This document shows positions 59,419 through 64,000 of a stretch of 64,000 nucleotides of DNA, piece after piece. The notes beneath the pieces were generated by a model. It saw nothing but the letters and a program-made list of their open reading frames with translations, ran no database searches and was not told where the DNA came from. The translations under genes were made by a program, and so were the position numbers. How positions within the stretch are numbered: position 1 is the first letter of the stretch; each line of letters starts with the position of its first letter. Source of the DNA: CAG-1782 sp964418255. GTDB lineage: Bacteria > Bacillota > Clostridia > Christensenellales > DTU072. Location: the NCBI GenBank assembly GCA_964418255.1, contig CAYQKV010000001.1, positions 124,001 to 188,000 of the forward strand, given 5' to 3'.

Positions 59419-60996
59419 CTATTCCGCTTTGGGACCGGCTTTAACAACTTCTTCGGACATATGCGTATATTTCTTGAAGTTGTTGATAAATCTTCCCGCA
59501 AGGTCTTTTGCCGTCGCTTCGTATTCTTTTTTATCCTTCCATACGTTTTCGGGAACCATTATTTCCGAAGGAACGCCCTCGATGTCGACGGGGATTTCCA
59601 CTCCGAAATACGGGTCTTTAACGAATTTGCTCTTTTCGATGCTTCCGTTAAGCGCGGCGGTAACCATTGCTCTCGTATATTTCAGTTTCATTCTGCCGAC
59701 CGTTCCCGCTTTGCCTCCGCACCAACCGGTGTTGACGAGGTAAACGTTCGCTCCCGTCTTTTCGATTTTTTCTTTGAGCATTTCAGCATAAAGACTGGGG
59801 TCGAGGGGAAGGAACGGCGCGCCGAAACAGGTCGAGAACGTAGGAACGGGCTCGGTTATTCCTCTCTCGGTTCCCGCAAGTTTGCTCGTAAATCCGCTTA
59901 CGAAATAATACATCGCCTGGTTCTTGTCGAGTTTGCTGATAGGAGGCAGAACTCCGAACGCGTCCGCGGTAAGGAAGATAACGGTCTTAGGCGTGCTTCC
60001 TATTCCGGGAATAGCCGCGTTGGGAATGTATTCGATAGGATAACCTACTCTCGTATTTTCGGTATATCTGCCGTCGTCGAAATCCATTTCTCTCGTTTCG
60101 TCGTCCATAACTACGTTTTCGACCAGACTTCCGAACTTGATGGCGTTCCAGATTTCGGGTTCGTTTTCCTCTTTGAGGTTTATACATTTAGCATAGCAGC
60201 CGCCTTCGAAGTTGAATACGGTATCATCCGACCAACCGTGTTCGTCGTCGCCGATAAGTTTTCTCGCAGGGTCCGCGCTGAGCGTGGTTTTACCCGTTCC
60301 GCTGAGTCCGAAGAATACCGCGCTGTCCCCGTTGTCGCCTATGTTCGCCGAACAGTGCATCGGGAAAACGCCTTCCTTTGGCATAAGATAGTTCATAACC
60401 GAGAACACGCTCTTTTTGATTTCTCCCGCGTACTGGCTTCCCGCAATGAGAACGAGTTTCTTTTCATAGTCGATTATAATTGCGGCTTCGCTGTTTACGC
60501 CGTCACGTTCGGGAATGCACTTGAATCCGGGCGCGGCGATAATCGTAAAGTCTTCTTCGAAGCCTTCGAGCTGTTCCGCGGTGGGTCTTATAAGAAGCTG
60601 ATGAATAAACAGGTTCTGCGAAGCGAGTTCGTTCACTATTCTGAAACGCTTTGTATGCGCGGGGTCTGCGCCTGCAAAACCGTCGAAAATGAATATTTCT
60701 CTGTTTTGAAGATACGCAATCATTTTGTCATATATCGCGTCGAATTTTTCCTGAGAAATAGGCACGTTTACCTTTCCCCACGCAATTTCGTCGTGAACGC
60801 CCTTGCTGTCCACGATAAACTTATCGTTGGGGGAACGTCCTGTATATTTTCCCGTCAAAACGACGAGCGCGCCTTTATTATTGAGTTTACCCTCTCCTCT
60901 TTCAAGAGCCTTTTCCACGAGAACGGCGGGCGAAAGATTGCGATAAACGGCTTTGGCGTTTATTATGCCGAGCTTTTCGATTCCGTAAGTATTCAT
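59419..60996 (-). CDS. pckA: Phosphoenolpyruvate carboxykinase (ATP)
   Basis: Interconverts oxaloacetate plus ATP and PEP plus CO2. The 525-residue protein has the substrate motif TGRSPNDKFIV (52-62), the kinase loop GLSGTGKTTLS (about 233-243), the metal-binding LIGDDEHGW and the FLTADAFGVLPP segment. The ATP type fits anaerobic clostridia, where it often runs toward oxaloacetate. It has its own promoter, an AGGAGGTA site and a terminator. A 540-codon open frame on the opposite strand is only its shadow. Confidence 0.98.
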   Translation of the reverse strand: MNTYGIEKLGIINAKAVYRNLSPAVLVEKALERGEGKLNNKGALVVLTGKYTGRSPNDKFIVDSKGVHDEIAWGKVNVPISQEKFDAIYDKMIAYLQNREIFIFDGFAGADPAHTKRFRIVNELASQNLFIHQLLIRPTAEQLEGFEEDFTIIAAPGFKCIPERDGVNSEAAIIIDYEKKLVLIAGSQYAGEIKKSVFSVMNYLMPKEGVFPMHCSANIGDNGDSAVFFGLSGTGKTTLSADPARKLIGDDEHGWSDDTVFNFEGGCYAKCINLKEENEPEIWNAIKFGSLVENVVMDDETREMDFDDGRYTENTRVGYPIEYIPNAAIPGIGSTPKTVIFLTADAFGVLPPISKLDKNQAMYYFVSGFTSKLAGTERGITEPVPTFSTCFGAPFLPLDPSLYAEMLKEKIEKTGANVYLVNTGWCGGKAGTVGRMKLKYTRAMVTAALNGSIEKSKFVKDPYFGVEIPVDIEGVPSEIMVPENVWKDKKEYEATAKDLAGRFINNFKKYTHMSEEVVKAGPKAE

Positions 60997-61023
60997 TAAA
61001 TACCTCCTGTAATTTTTTTTATA

Positions 61024-61052
61024 ATTTTATCACTTTTATTTTACAAAGACAA
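61024..61052 (-). promoter_or_regulatory. Sigma-A promoter of pckA
   Basis: TTGTCT at 61047-61052, 17 bases, TAAAAT at 61024-61029 on the minus strand, about 27 bases before the ATG. Confidence 0.7.
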
Positions 61053-61088
61053 CGATTTGCGCCTTGTTTTTAGTTATTTTACCCTAAT

Positions 61089-62345
61089 TTAATCCCATAA
61101 AGTAAATTCGAGGTCGATTACGCATACGGTATCGCCGTCCTTTGCTCCCTTTTCTCTGAGCATATCTATTATACCGCGTTCGCGCATTTTCCTTTGGAAC
61201 CAGTTAAAACTGTCCGTATCGTCAAGGTACGCTTTACGCGCAAGTTCCTCCACGTATCCGCCGCTGACGTAATATATTCCGTTTTCGACCGTTATGTCCA
61301 CTTGATTCTTGTCCGTTTTTTCGTATTCGAACTTCTCGAATTCGAGCGGCGCGAGCGGCGGAAGTTCTTTAAGTTCGGAAGCAATCGCGTCCACGAGTTC
61401 CTTTACGCCCTTAGTCGTAGCCGCGCTGATTTTATATACAGTTTTGCCTATTTTTTCTTCGAAATCGTCGGTTTCGCCTTCGTCGTTCAACAAATCGACT
61501 TTATTTGCGACCACTATTTCGGGCAAAGAATAAAGTTTCTCGCTGTAATTGCGCAATTCCGTGCGGATTTTCCGATAATCTTCCACAGGGTCTCTTCCCT
61601 CCGACCCGCTTACGTCCACGACGTGCACGATAAGTCTTACCCGTTCGACGTGTCTCAAAAAGTCGTGTCCGAGTCCCGCTCCGTCCGCCGCGCCTTCGAT
61701 AAGCCCGGGAATATCCGCCACCACGAAACTTTCGTCGTAGTGTTTAACTACGCCCAGATTGGGAGACAACGTTGTAAAATGATAATTCGCAATCTTCGGT
61801 CTTGCCGCGCTTATTACGCTAAGCAACGTGCTTTTCCCTACGTTGGGAAATCCGACAAGTCCTACGTCCGCAATGGTCTTTAATTCCATTCTCAGTTTTC
61901 TCTCTTCGGTAACCTCGCCGTTTTCGGCAAAAGCGGGAGACCGTCTCGTCGGCGTACAGAATTTTGCGTTTCCTCTGCCGCCCCGTCCGCCTTTAAGCAA
62001 CAGTACTTTATCCCCGTCGTTGAACACGTCGGCAAGTATACCGCCCGTTTCCGCGTCTTTTATCACCGTTCCGCAAGGAACGCGGAGGATAATATCTTCT
62101 CCCGCAGACCCGAACATAGTATTTCCCGCTCCCGGCTGACCGTTCTGCGCGCGGAAATGCTGATTGTATCTGTAATCTATGAGAGTGTTGAGCGAACTGT
62201 CGGCTAAGGCGTACACGCTTCCGCCTCTTCCTCCGTCTCCTCCGTCGGGTCCGCCTTTAACTACGTATTTTTCGCGATGAAAAGAGACCGCGCCGTTTCC
62301 GCCGTTACCCGCTTTGCAATAAATTACCACCGTGTCAAGAAACAT
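61089..62345 (-). CDS. obgE: GTPase ObgE/CgtA
   Basis: GTPase that binds the 50S subunit and links ribosome assembly with stress and, in Bacillus, sporulation initiation. The 418-residue protein has the glycine-rich Obg fold (GNGGNGAVSFHREKYVVKGG, GGDGGRGGS), a G domain with GFPNVGKSTLLS (about 165-176), G3 DIPGLIEGA, and a C-terminal OCT domain (from about 345). It overlaps nth by 11 bases. rplU and rpmA, its usual neighbours, are not here. Confidence 0.97.
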   Translation of the reverse strand: MFLDTVVIYCKAGNGGNGAVSFHREKYVVKGGPDGGDGGRGGSVYALADSSLNTLIDYRYNQHFRAQNGQPGAGNTMFGSAGEDIILRVPCGTVIKDAETGGILADVFNDGDKVLLLKGGRGGRGNAKFCTPTRRSPAFAENGEVTEERKLRMELKTIADVGLVGFPNVGKSTLLSVISAARPKIANYHFTTLSPNLGVVKHYDESFVVADIPGLIEGAADGAGLGHDFLRHVERVRLIVHVVDVSGSEGRDPVEDYRKIRTELRNYSEKLYSLPEIVVANKVDLLNDEGETDDFEEKIGKTVYKISAATTKGVKELVDAIASELKELPPLAPLEFEKFEYEKTDKNQVDITVENGIYYVSGGYVEELARKAYLDDTDSFNWFQRKMRERGIIDMLREKGAKDGDTVCVIDLEFTLWD

Positions 62346-62991
62346 TTTTCCCTCCGTTGTTATTCGCAGAATTATAATAAACGCACTTGTCCTTTATCGT
62401 ACATTCGGAACAACGCGGTTTTCTGCTTTCGCATATGTATCTGCCGTGAAAAATCATAGAATGATGCAAAATATTCCAGTCTTCGGGAGAAAACAGGTTT
62501 TTCAGGTCTTCCTCTACCTTTTCCACCGTATTCCCTTGGGAAAACCCTATTCTTTTGGCGACTCTGTTGACGTGCGTATCCACGGGCATCGCGGGAATGT
62601 CGAACCCTACGCTGAGCACCACCGACGCGGTCTTTCTGCCTACTCCCGCAAGGGAAACCAGTTTATCGAAATCTTTCGGCACTTCCCCGCCGTATTTTTC
62701 GACAAGCTCTTTACTCATCGCAATGATATTATTCCCTTTATTATTGAAAAAGCCGCAACTGTATATGTACGGTTTAAGTTCTTCCAACCCGAGCGCGGCA
62801 AACTGTTCGGGCGTATTGTATACCTCGAACAGTTTTTCCGTTATCATATTGACTCGTTTATCGGTGCATTGCGCGCTGAGTATCACCGCCACCAACAATT
62901 CGAACGGCGTCGAATAATTCAGTTCGCAACCTGCGTTCGGGTGCATTTTCTTCAATTCTTCGAGCAGTTCTTTCCCTTCTTCTTTCGTCAT
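62335..62991 (-). CDS. nth: Endonuclease III (DNA glycosylase/AP lyase)
   Basis: Removes oxidised pyrimidines and cuts abasic sites. The 218-residue protein has the helix-hairpin-helix GVGRKTASVV with the catalytic Lys, the VDTHVNRVAKRIG motif with the catalytic Asp, and a C-terminal iron-sulfur site C-x6-C-x2-C-x5-C (CESRKPRCSECTIKDKC). The end of the gene overlaps obgE. It starts ten bases after the spoVM stop codon, with GGAGAAG before the ATG. Confidence 0.97.
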   Translation of the reverse strand: MTKEEGKELLEELKKMHPNAGCELNYSTPFELLVAVILSAQCTDKRVNMITEKLFEVYNTPEQFAALGLEELKPYIYSCGFFNNKGNNIIAMSKELVEKYGGEVPKDFDKLVSLAGVGRKTASVVLSVGFDIPAMPVDTHVNRVAKRIGFSQGNTVEKVEEDLKNLFSPEDWNILHHSMIFHGRYICESRKPRCSECTIKDKCVYYNSANNNGGKNVS

Positions 62992-63001
62992 CTCTTCTCC
63001 G

Positions 63002-63073
63002 TTATTTTTTCTCGGTAAAAATTTTTAATATCTTTTTAATGACAGGCGGACAGGTTATACAGATTATTTTCAT
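63002..63073 (-). CDS. spoVM: Stage V sporulation protein M (SpoVM), 23 residues
   Basis: Tiny amphipathic helix that recognises the convex forespore membrane and anchors SpoIVA for coat assembly. The protein begins MKIICITCPPVIKKILK and ends FTEKK. It keeps Met1, Lys2, Ile6, the critical Pro9 and Ile15 of Bacillus SpoVM (26 residues), with alternating hydrophobic and basic residues. AAGGAG lies six bases before the ATG. CATATATT (63095-63102) fits a sigma-E -10 box. Gene order rsgA-rpe-spoVM matches Bacillus, where only one gene intervenes. SpoIVA is encoded in the same window. The gene is too short for most gene finders. Confidence 0.87.
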   Translation of the reverse strand: MKIICITCPPVIKKILKIFTEKK

Positions 63074-63094
63074 AAAACGCTCCTTTTACCGTCC

Positions 63095-63102
63095 AATATA
63101 TG
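63095..63102 (-). promoter_or_regulatory. Sigma-E-like -10 element upstream of spoVM
   Basis: CATATATT on the minus strand fits CATANNNT and lies in the gap between rpe and spoVM, 21 bases before the ATG. No good -35 element was found. Confidence 0.4.
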
Positions 63103-63112
63103 GAATAACCTC

Positions 63113-63775
63113 TTATTTTGTTACGCCTTTAATCTTGTTAACCGTTCTTCTCGGGTCGTCCGAGCGGAAAACAGCGCTTCCCGCCACTATTATATCCGCG
63201 CCCGCCTCCGCGACCTTAGCGCAGTTATCTTCGGTCACCCCTCCGTCTACTTCGATAAGCGCGTTGACATTGTTTTCCGTTAGTTTTCTTTTGATATAAG
63301 CCACCCTGTCGAGACATTCGGGAATAAGTTTCTGTCCGCCGTAACCCGCGTACACTGTCATAACGACTATAATATCGCACTCGGGGAACAGGTATTCGTA
63401 GTCTTCAATAGGAACGTCCGGGTTAAACGCAATGCCCGCTTTAGCCCCTCGCGCTTTGATTTCCCTTAACGCTTCGGCAGGCCTTTCGGATGCTTCGGGA
63501 TGAAAGGTAACGCAGTATGCTCCCGCGTCCACGAACCTCTCCGCATACTTTTCGGGTTTATCTATCATAAGGTGAACGTCGAGAGGAAGTTCGGTTACTT
63601 TTTTCAACGCCGATACCATCGGCATTCCGAACGTGATATTAGTAACGTACACGCCGTCCATCACGTCGCAGTGTATCCAGTCTCCGCCCCATTTCTTCAC
63701 GGCCTCCGCCGATTTTCCCATATTTGCGAAATCGCCGCTGAGTATCGAAGGCGAAACGATGATTTTTTTACTCAT
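63113..63775 (-). CDS. rpe: Ribulose-phosphate 3-epimerase
   Basis: Pentose phosphate enzyme that interconverts ribulose-5-phosphate and xylulose-5-phosphate. The 220-residue TIM barrel begins VSPSILSGDFANMG, followed by WIHCDVMDGVYVTNITFG, VHLMIDKPEKY, MTVYAGYGGQKLIPE and IEVDGGVTEDN, all classic for the family, with metal-binding His and Asp residues. It overlaps rsgA by eight bases, as in many Bacillota. Confidence 0.97.
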   Translation of the reverse strand: MSKKIIVSPSILSGDFANMGKSAEAVKKWGGDWIHCDVMDGVYVTNITFGMPMVSALKKVTELPLDVHLMIDKPEKYAERFVDAGAYCVTFHPEASERPAEALREIKARGAKAGIAFNPDVPIEDYEYLFPECDIIVVMTVYAGYGGQKLIPECLDRVAYIKRKLTENNVNALIEVDGGVTEDNCAKVAEAGADIIVAGSAVFRSDDPRRTVNKIKGVTK

Positions 63776-64000
63776 ATTTTCTCTTTCTCCTTTCCGTGAG
63801 TTCTTCGTACAGTTTAACGTATCTTTCGTACCGTATCTTATTTATAGTACCGTCTTCCACGCCTTTTTTAACCGCGCAGTCGGGCTCTCCCGTATGCGTG
63901 CAGTTCGTAAAGCGGCACTTGTTTTGCACGGCGAGAAACTCGTCGTAGTAATAAATAAGTTCCTCGGGTTCTATATCTATATTCTCCATAACGGAAAAAC
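63768..64000 (-). CDS. rsgA: Ribosome small subunit GTPase RsgA, C-terminal part
   Basis: Late 30S-assembly GTPase, cut by the window edge; only the C-terminal zinc-binding domain is present. The reading frame runs on past the window end (FSVMENIDIEPEEL), so the first in-frame ATG at 63989 is internal. The zinc site CRFTNCTHTGEPDCAVK with the spaced Cys, Cys, His and Cys ligands is diagnostic. In Bacillus the gene (cpgA) follows the prpC-prkC phosphatase-kinase pair, which may lie just outside. Confidence 0.93.
   Translation of the reverse strand, partial: FSVMENIDIEPEELIYYYDEFLAVQNKCRFTNCTHTGEPDCAVKKGVEDGTINKIRYERYVKLYEELTERRKRKYE

Noticed and set aside
59377..60999. A 540-codon open frame on the plus strand
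   Set aside because: It is exactly antisense to pckA, has no domain logic and is rich in Arg and Phe as expected for a shadow frame in this codon usage.
1..64000. CRISPR arrays, insertion sequences, prophage or defence islands
   Set aside because: No spaced repeats, transposase, integrase, capsid or restriction genes were found; all regions are explained by core genes and their control signals.

Overview
The window comes from an endospore-forming member of the Bacillota, most likely an uncultured clostridial lineage. The evidence is spoIVA, spo0A and a very small spoVM gene, a meso-diaminopimelate type MurE (DNPR motif) with asd and dapB nearby, a long Bacillus-type SRP RNA with an Alu domain, and PyrR-type attenuation. 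Most genes lie on the minus strand. I see no phage, insertion sequence, CRISPR array or integron, so this looks like core chromosome.

Layout, in window order. 17-12949: a division and cell-wall cluster, transcribed mraZ, rsmH, a gene in the ftsL position, ftsI/spoVD, murE, mraY, murD, ftsW, murA, ftsQ, a divergent ftsA-like gene, ftsZ. It lacks murF, murG, murB and murC. 13115-14720: a phosphoesterase and a Cys-rich small protein. 14726-18532: tig, clpP, clpX, engB (protein folding, proteolysis, ribosome assembly). 18648-22636: pepF, an unknown membrane protein, dnaB. 22793-23058: SRP RNA. 23132-29767: hflX, then a radical SAM DUF512 gene, der, an aspartate aminotransferase and spoIVA. 29845-32715 (plus strand): rqcH and L-serine dehydratase. 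32792-38722: a large SARP/BTAD-like regulator with an rRNA methyltransferase, then the PyrR-controlled pyrR-uracil permease operon. 38948-40722 (plus): asd-dapB. 40798-44575: gap, leuS, tRNA-Glu. 44633-49273: an ABC system with a new type of accessory protein. 49632-53987: an RluA-family pseudouridine synthase, spo0A and a fused MacB-like ABC protein with an EF-hand-like loop. 54185-60996: tRNA-Ser, a second Cys-rich small protein, a DUF1858 protein, lipoproteins, proS, pckA. 61089-64000: obgE, nth, spoVM, rpe and the 3' part of rsgA.

The main discoveries are these. (1) A 23-codon spoVM gene between rpe and nth, in the same rsgA-rpe neighbourhood as in Bacillus, which pairs functionally with spoIVA. 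(2) A recurring pattern of predicted leaderless or near-leaderless transcripts: hflX, the DUF512 gene, rqcH, the phosphoesterase, the RluA-family gene and the ABC accessory gene all have a good sigma-A promoter whose -10 box ends only 6-10 bases before the ATG, and none has a Shine-Dalgarno site. (3) A coupled drift of FtsA (nucleotide loop lost) and FtsZ (usual C-terminal tail lost). (4) A five-copy GTGG array with 10-base periodicity upstream of mraZ. (5) An SRP RNA whose domain IV tetraloop is UGAC rather than GGAA. (6) A Spo0A receiver with a changed acidic pocket. Genes with ordinary leaders have GGAGG-type ribosome sites, and almost every promoter found has exactly 17 bases between its boxes.

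All coordinates were read by eye. Gene functions rest on recognised motifs and gene order, not on database searches.
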